This document shows positions 43,946-52,560 of a stretch of 64,000 nucleotides of DNA, piece after piece; the stretch's first letter is position 1, and the number at the start of each line of letters is the position of its first letter. Origin of the DNA: Dehalococcoidia bacterium (lineage in GTDB: Bacteria > Chloroflexota > Dehalococcoidia > SpSt-223); NCBI GenBank assembly GCA_025054935.1, contig JANWZD010000012.1:1-64000 (forward strand). Direction: 5' to 3'. The position numbers and the translations under genes were made by a program. A model generated the notes under the pieces. It had not been told where the DNA came from. It saw nothing but the letters and a program-made list of their open reading frames with translations, and did no database searches.

Positions 43946-45937
43946 CTACCTCCCGATCAGCCCGCCGGTCCAGACGAGGGACACGACGAAGAGCAGCACT
44001 GCGCCGAGCGCGAGGAAGATGCCGTAGTACTGCACGCGGCCGGTCTGCCAGCGGCGGAACCCCTCGCTCAAGACGCTGAAGAGCGTCCCTAGGCCGTTGA
44101 CGACCCCGTCGACGATGTTCGTGTCGAACCAGCCGAGCGCCCGCGAACCGCGCAGGAACAGGAGGTTGATCGCGCCGTCATACAGTTCGTCGAGGTAATA
44201 CTTGCGCTCCAGCAGCGTCGTCACCGGCCCGAAGGCGCGAGCGACTGCCGCGGCACGGCCGGGCACGGCGTAGAGGAACCAGCCCGCTGCCAGCCCTGCG
44301 AGCGCGACCGCGGTCGAAAGCGCCGCGATCGTCAGGTTGATCGGCGGCGCTGCGCCGTGAACGCCGGGCACGTTGTGCAGGTAGTGATGAAACCCGCCGC
44401 CGAGCGCCCAGAAGCCAGCGACGGTCGCCGGCACCATCAGCACCATCAGCGGGAGCGTCATCACCCACGGCGATTCGTGCGGCGTCGCGCCGTGGTGGGC
44501 CGGCGCCGGCATCCCCGGCACGAGCGCAGGATGGGCGTCATGGCCATGCTGCTCCGCCGAGCGGTGGTCGCTGCTCCCGTGCTCCGCGTGGCTGGCAGCG
44601 CCCCGGTGAGCGCCGAAGAAGGTGAGCATCAGCAGCCGCATGATGTAGAACGCCGTGAGGAAAGCGGTGACCTCGGCGATCACGAACAGGATGACGTTCC
44701 CGTGAATGAGCGACTCGGCGATGATCTCGTCCTTGCTCCAGAAGCCGGCGAAGGGGAAGACGCCGGCGAGCGCGAGCGCGCCGACGACGAAGGCAGCGAA
44801 GGTGACCGGCATGAAGCGCCTCAGGCCGCCCATCTCGCGCATGTCCTGCGTTCCCGCGCCGTGGATAACCGAGCCGGCAGCGAGGAAGAGCAGCGCCTTG
44901 AAGAAAGCGTGGGTGAACAGGTGGAAGATGCCGGAAACGAGCGAGCCGACGCCGAGGCCGAGCATCATGTAGCCGAGCTGGGAGATTGTCGAGTAGGCGA
45001 GCACCTTCTTGATGTCGGTCTGAACGAGCGCGATCGTCGCCGCGAAAAGGGCGGTGACCGCGCCGATCCAGGCGACGATGGTGAGCGCCGCCGGGACACC
45101 CGCTACTCCCGTTGCAGCTTCGAAGAGGGGGAAGGTTCGGGCGACGAGGTAGACGCCCGCGGCGACCATCGTCGCGGCGTGGATGAGCGCCGAGACCGGC
45201 GTCGGACCTTCCATTGCGTCCGGCAGCCAGACATGGAGCGGGAACTGCGCCGACTTGCCGATGGCGCCGGCAAACAGACCGAGGGCGGCGATGAGCAACG
45301 CCCCGGCCGCGATCTCCTTCGCCTCAGCGGCGGCGATTAGCCGCGGGATATCGGTTGTGCCGGCGGCGACGAAGAGCGCCATCAGGGCGATTGCGAAGCC
45401 GAAGTCGCCGATGCGGGTGGTGATGAACGCTTTCTTGGCCGCCTCAGCAGCCGACGGCTTGGCGTACCAGAAACCGACGAGCAGGAACGACGACAGGCCG
45501 ACCAGTTCCCAGCCGACATAGACGAGGACCAGGTCCTGCGCCAACACCAAGCCGAGCATCGACACCGAGAAGAGCGAGAGGTAGGCGAAATAGCGGCTGT
45601 AGCCGGGGTCGCCGGCCATGTAGCCGATCGAGAAGAGGTGAACGAGGAAGCTGACGCCGGTGACAACGACGAGCATCACCGCTGTCAGGGCATCGATCTG
45701 GATCGAAAAGGGGAAAGAAACTTGGCCGACCTGAATGAACGGGATGGCGGCACGGAACGGCTCGCTGCGCGTGAAGAGGGCGAAGAAGAACGGCAGCGAG
45801 AGCAGAAACGCCGCACCGACCGCGAAGGTCGAGACGTAAGCGGCAATCGCCCGGCCCCGCAGGACGAGAGCGTTCAGCAAGAACGCCAAAAGCGGCAGGA
45901 AGAGGATCAGCCACGCTAGGTCGGCAGTCACGGTCAT
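43946..45937 (-). CDS. nuoL: NADH-quinone oxidoreductase subunit L
   Basis: 663-residue distal antiporter-like subunit with the long C-terminal lateral helix region expected for NuoL. Family segments LPLLAFLLNALVLRG, WELVGLSSFLLVGFW and WLPDAMEGPTPVSALIHAAT are present. A His-rich loop (about residues 470-510) stands before the last helices. ATG 45937 is chosen; upstream codons in frame have no support. It is separated from the small gene upstream by 73 bases. Confidence 0.97.
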   Translation of the reverse strand: MTVTADLAWLILFLPLLAFLLNALVLRGRAIAAYVSTFAVGAAFLLSLPFFFALFTRSEPFRAAIPFIQVGQVSFPFSIQIDALTAVMLVVVTGVSFLVHLFSIGYMAGDPGYSRYFAYLSLFSVSMLGLVLAQDLVLVYVGWELVGLSSFLLVGFWYAKPSAAEAAKKAFITTRIGDFGFAIALMALFVAAGTTDIPRLIAAAEAKEIAAGALLIAALGLFAGAIGKSAQFPLHVWLPDAMEGPTPVSALIHAATMVAAGVYLVARTFPLFEAATGVAGVPAALTIVAWIGAVTALFAATIALVQTDIKKVLAYSTISQLGYMMLGLGVGSLVSGIFHLFTHAFFKALLFLAAGSVIHGAGTQDMREMGGLRRFMPVTFAAFVVGALALAGVFPFAGFWSKDEIIAESLIHGNVILFVIAEVTAFLTAFYIMRLLMLTFFGAHRGAASHAEHGSSDHRSAEQHGHDAHPALVPGMPAPAHHGATPHESPWVMTLPLMVLMVPATVAGFWALGGGFHHYLHNVPGVHGAAPPINLTIAALSTAVALAGLAAGWFLYAVPGRAAAVARAFGPVTTLLERKYYLDELYDGAINLLFLRGSRALGWFDTNIVDGVVNGLGTLFSVLSEGFRRWQTGRVQYYGIFLALGAVLLFVVSLVWTGGLIGR

Positions 45938-46010
45938 CGCTCCTCGCTCCACGGCGGTCGGGCTGCGGGCAAGGCGGCAGGGAGCTGGGACGGGAAAGGA
46001 CGTCGGGTCA

Positions 46011-46205
46011 TCAGGTGTTCCTGAGCGCTTCTTCGGCGACGTGGTCTTTGCCGAGCGGCACGAGCACAACATAGCGGGCAGCCTCGCCCCGCTGGCGTTC
46101 TTGGGGGTGGGGCCAGGCCATCGCCGGCACGCCGCCCGCCTCGAACAGCTCGCGCCACATCTGCGCCATCTTCTTGTTCGGGACTATCCGCGCGACGATG
46201 TACAC
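46011..46205 (-). CDS. Small DUF2007-like protein inside the nuo operon
   Basis: 64 residues, soluble, beginning MYIVARIVPNKKMAQMWREL and containing ARYVVLVPLGKDHVAEEAL. The pattern (a short strand, a helix selecting position along a chain, a second strand ending in VLVP, then a helix) resembles the DUF2007 family of putative signal-transducing proteins, but the match is by eye. GTG 46205 lies 4 bases after the nuoK stop, so it should be co-translated with complex I subunits. It is not a standard Nuo subunit; an assembly or regulatory role is possible. Confidence 0.55.
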   Translation of the reverse strand: MYIVARIVPNKKMAQMWRELFEAGGVPAMAWPHPQERQRGEAARYVVLVPLGKDHVAEEALRNT

Positions 46206-46209
46206 CGCA

Positions 46210-46545
46210 TCACCACTTCAGCAGATTCAGCCGGTCGGGGTCGATCGTCTCGCGCCGGCGGTAGATCGCGAGGATAATGCCGAGCCCGAGCGCCGCTTCG
46301 GCGGCGGCGACGGTCAGGATGAAGATCGCGAACGCCTGCCCGGTCAGGGGGACCGGCTGGCCGGCAACCGTCGAGACGGGGCCGAAGCGCGAGAAGGCGA
46401 CCAAGGCGACGTTCACGGCGTTGAACATCAGCTCGATGCCCATCAGAATGGCGACCGCATTGCGCTTGGCGAGCGCGCCGTACAGCCCGATGCAAAAGAG
46501 CATCGCGCTGACGACTAGGAAATGGTTCAGCGTTACCGGCATCAT
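46210..46545 (-). CDS. nuoK: NADH-quinone oxidoreductase subunit K
   Basis: 111 residues, three helices, homologous to MnhC/MrpC. The membrane-embedded acidic residues needed for proton translocation are in MGIELMFNAVNV (Glu) and AAAEAALGLGI (Glu). ATG 46545 overlaps the nuoJ stop by 4 bases. Confidence 0.97.
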   Translation of the reverse strand: MMPVTLNHFLVVSAMLFCIGLYGALAKRNAVAILMGIELMFNAVNVALVAFSRFGPVSTVAGQPVPLTGQAFAIFILTVAAAEAALGLGIILAIYRRRETIDPDRLNLLKW

Positions 46546-47045
46546 CCGCGGTCCTCGCGCGCGATCACGATCGCCCCGATCATCGCCGCCAGCAGGACGA
46601 CGGCAGCGATCTCAAACACCAAGACGTAGGGGTTGAAGAGCGCCTTCGCAATCAGCATCGTCGTGCTCTCCGGCAGCGCCGCCATCGTCGCGGTGGCGGG
46701 AAAGACGCCGGCCGCCAGCACGACCGCCATCACCACAAACAGCGAGAGCGACAGGCCAAGCGCGGGGATCCACTGCCGCCCTTCTTGGTTGCCCGATTGG
46801 ATCTGATGGGTGAGCATCACGGCGAAGACGATCAAGACCGCGATCGCCCCCGCATACACCATGATCTGAATGCCGAAGAGAAAGTCTGAATTGAGGACGA
46901 GATACAGCCCGGCGACGGCGAGGAAGACGACGGTCAGAAAGATCGCCGAGTGAAACAGATTGCGCGAGCCGACGACGCCGACAGCCGCGACGACCGCGAC
47001 GATCGAGAGCACCCAGAACGCGATCGCGGGAGCAACGTCGGTCAT
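46542..47045 (-). CDS. nuoJ: NADH-quinone oxidoreductase subunit J
   Basis: 167 residues, five helices, with the conserved helix-3 segment GIQIMVYAGAIAVLIVFAVM that forms the pi-bulge hinge of complex I. Its start overlaps the nuoI stop and its stop overlaps the nuoK start, so it is tightly coupled within the membrane-arm gene set. Confidence 0.97.
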   Translation of the reverse strand: MTDVAPAIAFWVLSIVAVVAAVGVVGSRNLFHSAIFLTVVFLAVAGLYLVLNSDFLFGIQIMVYAGAIAVLIVFAVMLTHQIQSGNQEGRQWIPALGLSLSLFVVMAVVLAAGVFPATATMAALPESTTMLIAKALFNPYVLVFEIAAVVLLAAMIGAIVIAREDRG

Positions 47046-47608
47046 CGCTCCTCCCTCGTCGTGCCGGACGGCAGCAGGTCAGCGAGGCGCGGCAGCGAGG
47101 CGAGGGAGGCCGCCTCCTCGTTTGCCCGCGGCGAGGGGGCGACGAGCGGCAGATTGATCCGGTCGGGCAGGTCGGTGGCATATTCCGGCACGCCAAACTC
47201 GCTCGGGTCGTTCGGGCCGTCGATCAGCTGCTGCTTGGTGATGTACATCGTCCGCCGGTCGTAGGTCGCCAGCTCATAGCGGCTGCCCATGAAGACGGCG
47301 GCGAAGGGACACGCCTCAACGCACAGCCCGCAGTACATGCAGCGCTCGCCGTGGAAGTCGTAGCGGTCGACGACGCGCCGCGAGGGGTCGATCGGGTGCG
47401 GATGCGTTTCGATGACGATGACGCCGTGGGGGCAGGCCTTGGCGCACATTGAACAGCCGACGCAGCGATCCTCATACCAGACAAACGACGTGCCGCGGAT
47501 GCGCCGCGGGATCGGCAGCCGCTCTTCCGGATATTGGACCGTCACTGGTTTGCGGAAGAAGTGCTTCATCGTGACGGCCATCGCTTTCAAGATGCCAAAC
47601 CCGTTCAT
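47042..47608 (-). CDS. nuoI: NADH-quinone oxidoreductase subunit I (2x[4Fe-4S])
   Basis: 188 residues with two ferredoxin-type motifs, CVGCSMCAKACP and CMYCGLCVEACP, ligating clusters N6a and N6b that lead electrons to N2 in NuoB. ATG 47608 starts MNGFGILKAMAVTMKHFF; a later Met (MAVTM or MKHFF) could be the true start. It lies 12 bases after nuoH. In this complex, which lacks NuoEFG genes nearby, NuoI would be the entry point for electrons from an unknown donor such as ferredoxin. Confidence 0.97.
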   Translation of the reverse strand: MNGFGILKAMAVTMKHFFRKPVTVQYPEERLPIPRRIRGTSFVWYEDRCVGCSMCAKACPHGVIVIETHPHPIDPSRRVVDRYDFHGERCMYCGLCVEACPFAAVFMGSRYELATYDRRTMYITKQQLIDGPNDPSEFGVPEYATDLPDRINLPLVAPSPRANEEAASLASLPRLADLLPSGTTREER

Positions 47609-47620
47609 GCTGCGCTCCAG

Positions 47621-48853
47621 TTACGACTGCGCCGAGACCGGCGCTCGGGCTGTCATTGCGGCTTGCGCTGCGAGGCGCCGCGCACGCATATCCTCTGGGC
47701 GATTAGCGCGGCGCGGCAAGCGCGAGAGCGCCCAAAGCACGAGCGCGCCGGCAGTCACCCACTGCAGGATGGCGACCGCAAGCAGCGGCACGCCGGGGAT
47801 GAGCAATCCGAGCGAGGTAATCAGGATGCTCAGCAGCGCCAGCGGCACCAGTACCTTCCAGCCCAGGTTCATCAGCTGGTCGATCCGCAGCCGCGGGAAG
47901 GTCGCCCGCATCCAGATGAGCAGGAAGAAGATGAAGTAGCTCTTCAGGATGAACAGCAGCCACGGCGGCAGGACCTGGTCGAGCCAGAACAGCTTCCAGC
48001 CGCCGAGAAAGAGCACGTTCAGCATCGCCCCGAAGGCGAGAGCATGCGTGTACTCGGCGGCGTAGAACATGATGAACGCCATGCCGCCGTACTCGGTGTG
48101 GTAGCCGGCGACGATCTCGCTCTCCGCTTCGACGATGTCCATCGGCGTCCGGTTCGCTTCGGCGATCGAGGCGACGGTGAAGACGAACAGCGCGAGCGGC
48201 AGGATGAGCGCGTAGACGACGGTCTGCTGATTGGCGATTGTGAGCGTGTTCATCGTCCCGGCAATGAGCACCACGCTGATCACCGCCAGCACGAGCGGCA
48301 CTTCATAGGAGACAAACTGGGCGACAGCGCGCATGGCGCCGAAGAGGGCGAACTTGTTGTTCGACGCCCAGCCGGCCATGAAGGCGGCGAAGGCGGCAAG
48401 GGAGGTGATCGCTTGGAAGTAGAGGACGCCGATGTCCATCGAGACAGGCGTCATCGTCGGCCCAAAGGTGAAGACGGCGAAGCCCATGAATGCGGGGATG
48501 AAGGCGACGATCGGCCCGAGCATGTAGATCGGCTTGTCGGCGCCGGCCGGGATGACCAGCTCTTTTCCGACCCCTTTGAGCGCATCGGCGATCAGCTGCA
48601 ATGTGCCGTTCGGCCCGACACGGTTCGGCCCAATCCGGATTTGGAAGCGGCCAAGCAGCCGCCGCTCGCCGAAAACAAGTACGACATTGCTGACAGCGAC
48701 CCACAAGAAAGCGCCGACAGCGCCGCCGAACCCAAAGAGAAGATAGATCACCCAATCGGGCAAGCCGGTCTGCGCCTGCAGCCAGGCAAGGACCGTCCCC
48801 CACATGCTGCTCAAGTTCCAGATGAACTGGTAGTAGAAGGCGACGAAGTCCAT
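47621..48853 (-). CDS. nuoH: NADH-quinone oxidoreductase subunit H
   Basis: 410 residues, eight or nine helices, forming much of the quinone-binding chamber. Conserved segments: GERRLLGRFQIRIGPNRVGP near residue 70 and EANRTPMDIVEAESEIVAGY in the loop between helices 5 and 6, rich in the acidic residues of the E-channel. The start overlaps the nuoD stop. A C-terminal extension of ~35 residues (Arg/Ala-rich) follows the last helix. Confidence 0.97.
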   Translation of the reverse strand: MDFVAFYYQFIWNLSSMWGTVLAWLQAQTGLPDWVIYLLFGFGGAVGAFLWVAVSNVVLVFGERRLLGRFQIRIGPNRVGPNGTLQLIADALKGVGKELVIPAGADKPIYMLGPIVAFIPAFMGFAVFTFGPTMTPVSMDIGVLYFQAITSLAAFAAFMAGWASNNKFALFGAMRAVAQFVSYEVPLVLAVISVVLIAGTMNTLTIANQQTVVYALILPLALFVFTVASIAEANRTPMDIVEAESEIVAGYHTEYGGMAFIMFYAAEYTHALAFGAMLNVLFLGGWKLFWLDQVLPPWLLFILKSYFIFFLLIWMRATFPRLRIDQLMNLGWKVLVPLALLSILITSLGLLIPGVPLLAVAILQWVTAGALVLWALSRLPRRANRPEDMRARRLAAQAAMTARAPVSAQS

Positions 48854-49974
48854 CAGCGGTCAACCTCGCCGACGACGATATCGACCGAGCCGAGGATGAC
48901 GATCATGTCTGCCACTTTCCAGCCGATGCACATTTCGCGGAACGGCGTCAGGTTGATCAGCGACGGGGCGCGAACGTGAAAGCGGTAGGGCGCGGTCGTG
49001 CCGTCGGAGACGAGGTAATACCCCAGTTCGCCTTTCGGCCCTTCCACCGCTTGGTACACCTCGCCCTTCGGCGGGCGGAACGTGCCCGAGACAAAGTCGG
49101 GGGAGAAGGGATGACGCACATCCCCCTCCGGAAGCCGCTCGAGGCACTGCTCGATGATCCGCAAGCTCTGGCCGACTTCCCAGAAGCGGACCATGAAGCG
49201 GTCGTAACAGTCGCCGTTCTGGCCGACGATGACATCGAAGTCGACTTGGTCGTAGTAGAGGTACGGGTTCGCTTTGCGGAGATCCCAAGCGACGCCCGAG
49301 CCGCGCAGCATCGGTCCGCTGCAGCCGCAAGCGATTGCCAGCTCCTTCGGCAGGATGCCGACGCCCTTCGTGCGCGTGATCAGCAGGTCACTGTTCGCCA
49401 GAAAGTCGTAGTACTCATCGATCCGGCCGGGCATCTCGTCAAGGAACCGCCGAAGGGCAGGGAAGAACTCAGGCGGCACGTCCTGCGCCACCCCGCCGAT
49501 CCGCATGTAGTTGGTCGTCAGCCGTTGGCCGCAGGTCATCTCGAAGAGGTCGAGGATCTGCTCGCGGTCGCGGCCGATCATGTACATAATCGCGGTGCCC
49601 CAGCCGCCGAGGTCTTGGAAGAACGTTGCGGCGGCAAAGAGGTGGCTGGCGATCCGCTGCAACTCGGCGAAGATCATGCGCAGCCACTGGGCGCGCGGGG
49701 GCGCTTCGATCCCGGCGAGCTTCTCGACGGCCAGCACGTAGCCGAGCTCGTTGCTCATTGCCGAGAGATAGTCCATTCGGTCGGTGTAGGGGATGCACTG
49801 GGTGTAGGTCTTCTCTTCCGCCAGCTTCTCGGTGCCGCGGTGGAGATATCCCATCACGGGCTTCAGGTCGACGATCGTCTCCCCGTCGACGGTCAGCTGC
49901 ACGCGAAAGACGCCGTGCGTGCTCGGATGCTGCGGTCCGATGTTGACGACAAACGGCTCGGTCTTCAGTGCCAT
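48853..49974 (-). CDS. nuoD: NADH-quinone oxidoreductase subunit D
   Basis: 373-residue 49-kDa subunit, related to the large subunit of [NiFe] hydrogenases and lining the quinone site. The conserved NIGPQHPSTHGVFR at the N-terminus carries quinone-contacting His residues. ATG 49974 is chosen (MALKTEPF), 8 bases after nuoC; the frame is open 22 codons further but only through the end of nuoC. Followed directly by nuoH: nuoE, nuoF and nuoG, usual between D and H, are missing. Confidence 0.97.
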   Translation of the reverse strand: MALKTEPFVVNIGPQHPSTHGVFRVQLTVDGETIVDLKPVMGYLHRGTEKLAEEKTYTQCIPYTDRMDYLSAMSNELGYVLAVEKLAGIEAPPRAQWLRMIFAELQRIASHLFAAATFFQDLGGWGTAIMYMIGRDREQILDLFEMTCGQRLTTNYMRIGGVAQDVPPEFFPALRRFLDEMPGRIDEYYDFLANSDLLITRTKGVGILPKELAIACGCSGPMLRGSGVAWDLRKANPYLYYDQVDFDVIVGQNGDCYDRFMVRFWEVGQSLRIIEQCLERLPEGDVRHPFSPDFVSGTFRPPKGEVYQAVEGPKGELGYYLVSDGTTAPYRFHVRAPSLINLTPFREMCIGWKVADMIVILGSVDIVVGEVDR

Positions 49975-49982
49975 GGTCTGCT

Positions 49983-50441
49983 CTACTGGGCAAGCGGAAG
50001 GAAATCCTTCCGCAAGGGATGGCCGCGAAATTCCTCCCACAGAAAGAGGCGCCGCAGGTCGGGGTGTCCGGCGAAGCGGATGCCGAAGAGATCGTAGATC
50101 TCGCGCTCTTGGAACTCGGCGGTCTGCCAGAGGTCGACCAGTGACGGCACGACCGGGTCGTCCCGAGTGTCGGTGCGCACTTTCAGCGCCAGCTCGTGGT
50201 TGTGCTGGAGTGAGCGCAGCACATAAACGACCTCGAAGTAATCGTCCTCGATGTAGTCGACCGCAGTCTCCATGACGAGATAATCGAAGGCGAGCGACGG
50301 CTCATCACGAAGATACTGACACACCTCGACCAGCGAAGCTGGAGCGAGCCGGACCCCAAACGCATCGACAGCCTGAACCGCGTCGGGAAAGCGCGCTCGG
50401 ATCAGGGCGGCGACCTCTGTTGGAGGGAGGATGGTCGTCAT
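49983..50441 (-). CDS. nuoC: NADH-quinone oxidoreductase subunit C
   Basis: 152-residue 30-kDa subunit, separate from NuoD (not fused as in enterobacteria). The signature [21 protein letters not shown] and the following [21 protein letters not shown] are intact. ATG 50441 overlaps the nuoB stop by 4 bases. Confidence 0.97.
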   Translation of the reverse strand: MTTILPPTEVAALIRARFPDAVQAVDAFGVRLAPASLVEVCQYLRDEPSLAFDYLVMETAVDYIEDDYFEVVYVLRSLQHNHELALKVRTDTRDDPVVPSLVDLWQTAEFQEREIYDLFGIRFAGHPDLRRLFLWEEFRGHPLRKDFLPLAQ

Positions 50442-51106
50442 GCGGTTGCCCGAGCTGACTGGGTGGACCAGTCCTGCACCTGATAGGCAGCGCCGGAGTC
50501 AATCCGCTCGCGGCGGACGATGCCCTGCTTCTGGATCTTCTTGTGCAGCAGCAGGATCCCGTAGAGAAGCGCGTCAGGGCGCGGCGGGCAGCCGGGTACA
50601 TAGACATCGACCGGGATGATCATGTTCACCCCGGGGACGACGCTATAGCTGTTGAAGTAGGGCCCGCCGGCATTGGCGCACGAGCCCATCGAGATCACCC
50701 ATTTGGGCTCGGGGATCTGGTCGTAGATCCGCCGGATCGGAGCCGCCATCTTCCACGTGACCGTGCCCGAGACGATGATGAGGTCAGCCTGGCGCGCCGA
50801 AGGACGGAACGCCTCCATCCCGAAACGCGCGATGTCGTACCGCGCCGTTGTGCTCGCAATCATCTCGATGGCGCAGCAGGCGAGCCCAAACATCAGCGGC
50901 CAAGTGGCGGACTTGCGCGCCCAATTCAGCACGAGGTCGACGCGGGTCAGGAAGACATTGCGGCCGATCAGATCCTCGGTCGGAATTTCGTCTGGATACG
51001 GCACCCGCGGCGCGCCGTAGAGGATAGGAACCTCGGTTGAGCCGGAATCGTGCAAGACGACGCCCGGCGGTGGCTGGATCAGCCCTTCCCAACGCTCGGT
51101 CGTCAT
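50438..51106 (-). CDS. nuoB: NADH-quinone oxidoreductase subunit B
   Basis: 222 residues carrying cluster N2, the last electron carrier before quinone. Cluster ligands are visible: tandem Cys in GLACCAIEM, Cys in [10 protein letters not shown] and Cys in [11 protein letters not shown]. An N-terminal extension of ~45 residues precedes the core and ~45 residues follow it. It starts 3 bases after nuoA. Confidence 0.97.
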   Translation of the reverse strand: MTTERWEGLIQPPPGVVLHDSGSTEVPILYGAPRVPYPDEIPTEDLIGRNVFLTRVDLVLNWARKSATWPLMFGLACCAIEMIASTTARYDIARFGMEAFRPSARQADLIIVSGTVTWKMAAPIRRIYDQIPEPKWVISMGSCANAGGPYFNSYSVVPGVNMIIPVDVYVPGCPPRPDALLYGILLLHKKIQKQGIVRRERIDSGAAYQVQDWSTQSARATA

Positions 51107-51109
51107 CGG

Positions 51110-51478
51110 CTACCTCCACTCCAAGGCGCGGCGCTTCCACTCATAGGCAAAACCGACCACCAAGATGAGCAGAAAGATCGCCATCGCCACAAACAGCCCA
51201 AGGCCAAGCTGGGCGTCGACCGCCTCCCGGAAATACACTGCCCACGAGAAGAAGAAAATAGCCTCCACATCGAAGACGAGAAAGATGAGCGCATATAGAT
51301 AGTAACGAGTATTGAATTGCACCCAAGTTGCGCCTTCTGTCTCGATGCCACACTCGTAGGCGGTCTCTTTGACCGGGTCTGGCTTCTTCGGCGCAAGGAA
51401 CCGTTCGGTGACGATGCCGCCCAATGGAAAGAGGATCCCAAAGAAAAGGAAGAACAGTAAGTAGACGTAGTCGCCCAC
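51110..51478 (-). CDS. nuoA: NADH-quinone oxidoreductase subunit A
   Basis: 122 residues, three helices. The conserved loop with ETAYECGIE (the Cys reports active/deactive state in other species) and RYYLYALIFLVFDVEAIFFF in helix 2 identify NuoA. GTG 51478 has GGAGGA 5 bases upstream. First gene of the operon, following a promoter at 51541-51570 and an untranslated leader of ~55 bases. Confidence 0.97.
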   Translation of the reverse strand: MGDYVYLLFFLFFGILFPLGGIVTERFLAPKKPDPVKETAYECGIETEGATWVQFNTRYYLYALIFLVFDVEAIFFFSWAVYFREAVDAQLGLGLFVAMAIFLLILVVGFAYEWKRRALEWR

Positions 51479-51540
51479 GACGGTCCTCCGAAGGGCGCCC
51501 TCGGCTGCCGCAGCGTTCCTGCGCCTGTCCGACCGCGGCG

Positions 51541-51570
51541 ATTATCGCACAGCTCTGAGAAGGCGAGCAA
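51541..51570 (-). promoter_or_regulatory. nuo operon promoter
   Basis: On the minus strand TTGCTC (51570-51565), an 18-base spacer and GATAAT (51546-51541). It is the only strong match in the region upstream of nuoA. Confidence 0.72.
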
Positions 51571-51943
51571 GTGAAAGTTGTAACAAGCGTCCAGCCCGCC
51601 GCTGTGCGGCGGCTTCTCGCGGCGGCCGCGCGCCCGTTCGGGGCGCAGCAGATGCGCGGACAGCGCGACCGCGAGCGGCGACTCCCGCTCCAGCGACCCT
51701 GACAGCGCAAAGCCGGGGCCCTGCCGTTCCTTGCCGCGAAACGGAGGCGGGCATCCTGAGAGGTGCAGCAGTATCGTTGTTGCGCGGCCCGCAGAGCGCG
51801 GCGACCCCGCTTGGGGCAGACGCCTCGACGGTCTGCCTGCCCCGATGAGAACGGGACACCGGCGCCGCCCTCGCTTGGAAGCGGCGCGCCGAGGAGCGGG
51901 GTGCCGCTGCTGGGCGCCGGCGACGACCACGAACTGCGTCGCC
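51571..51943. other. Non-coding stretch between the nuo promoter and the cupin gene
   Basis: About 370 bases without a supportable gene. It holds a hairpin GGCAGAC/GTCTGCC (51815-51821, 51831-51837) with a 9-base loop and no U-tract, about 100 bases past the cupin stop on the minus strand; it could terminate cupin transcripts. Confidence 0.5.
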
Positions 51944-52288
51944 TCAGCCGCGTTTGGACGAAGGCCAGCGCACGGTCACGACTACTGACTCGGCGTCGGC
52001 GACCCAGCGATGCGAGAGACCGGGCGGCCAATGAGCAAAGTCCCCCTCTGCGGCGAGAAGCGCCTCGCCATCGGGAAAGAGGATGCGGAAGCGGCCGCGG
52101 ACGAGAATGCACAGCGTTGTCGCTTCATCGGCCGACCATTCCTGCCGGGCATCGCCGGCAGCGTGCCGCGCCCACTTCACTTCTACCTCATCGGAGTGAA
52201 GCGGTCCTTCAACGAAGTGGCCGACGATCCAGCTTCGATACGGTGCGCCCGCCGCGAACGCGTTGCCCACGGTCACGCGGTCAATCAT
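51944..52288 (-). CDS. Small cupin-domain protein
   Basis: 114 residues forming one cupin barrel: a strand-rich core with DARQEWSADEATTLCILVRG and EGDFAHWPPGLSHRW. The usual metal-binding GxHxH cluster is reduced; a His is kept in the second motif. The acidic TLCILVRGRFRILFPDGEAL pattern is typical of regulatory or signal-type cupins. ATG 52288 starts MIDRVTVGNAF; the frame is open 38 codons further through Pro-rich, non-conserved codons. No ribosome site is clear. Transcribed alone. Function unknown. Confidence 0.72.
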   Translation of the reverse strand: MIDRVTVGNAFAAGAPYRSWIVGHFVEGPLHSDEVEVKWARHAAGDARQEWSADEATTLCILVRGRFRILFPDGEALLAAEGDFAHWPPGLSHRWVADAESVVVTVRWPSSKRG

Positions 52289-52470
52289 CGGCCGGTGGCG
52301 ATGAGGCGTCTCTCGCTGCGGTGGGAAGAGCGCCGGCGCAGCCGGCCGCCGTAGTGGCGTAGGCGGGCAGGGAAGTGCCGCGCGCGGCTGCCGGCGGGGC
52401 AATGAATGCCGGGCCGCTCAGGAGGCTGACGTGCTGCAGGGCGCGTCTCTTTGCCGGCATGGAGAGCATA

Positions 52471-52499
52471 TTGTACCGCTCCCATCGCTTGAGTAGGAT
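52471..52499 (+). promoter_or_regulatory. Promoter of the tandem membrane-protein genes
   Basis: TTGTAC (52471-52476), a 17-base spacer and TAGGAT (52494-52499). Predicted start near 52506, ~55 bases before the chosen GTG of the first gene. Confidence 0.55.
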
Positions 52500-52560
52500 C
52501 TCGCCGCCTCGGCGCGGGGTAGCGGGACGGCCCCGCTCCCGCGAGGCAGTTGGATGGAGC

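Noticed and set aside
41268-45340. Long plus-strand frames opposite nuoN, nuoM and nuoL
   Set aside because: They mirror conserved membrane subunits and give Arg/Glu/Asp-rich nonsense typical of antisense to hydrophobic genes.
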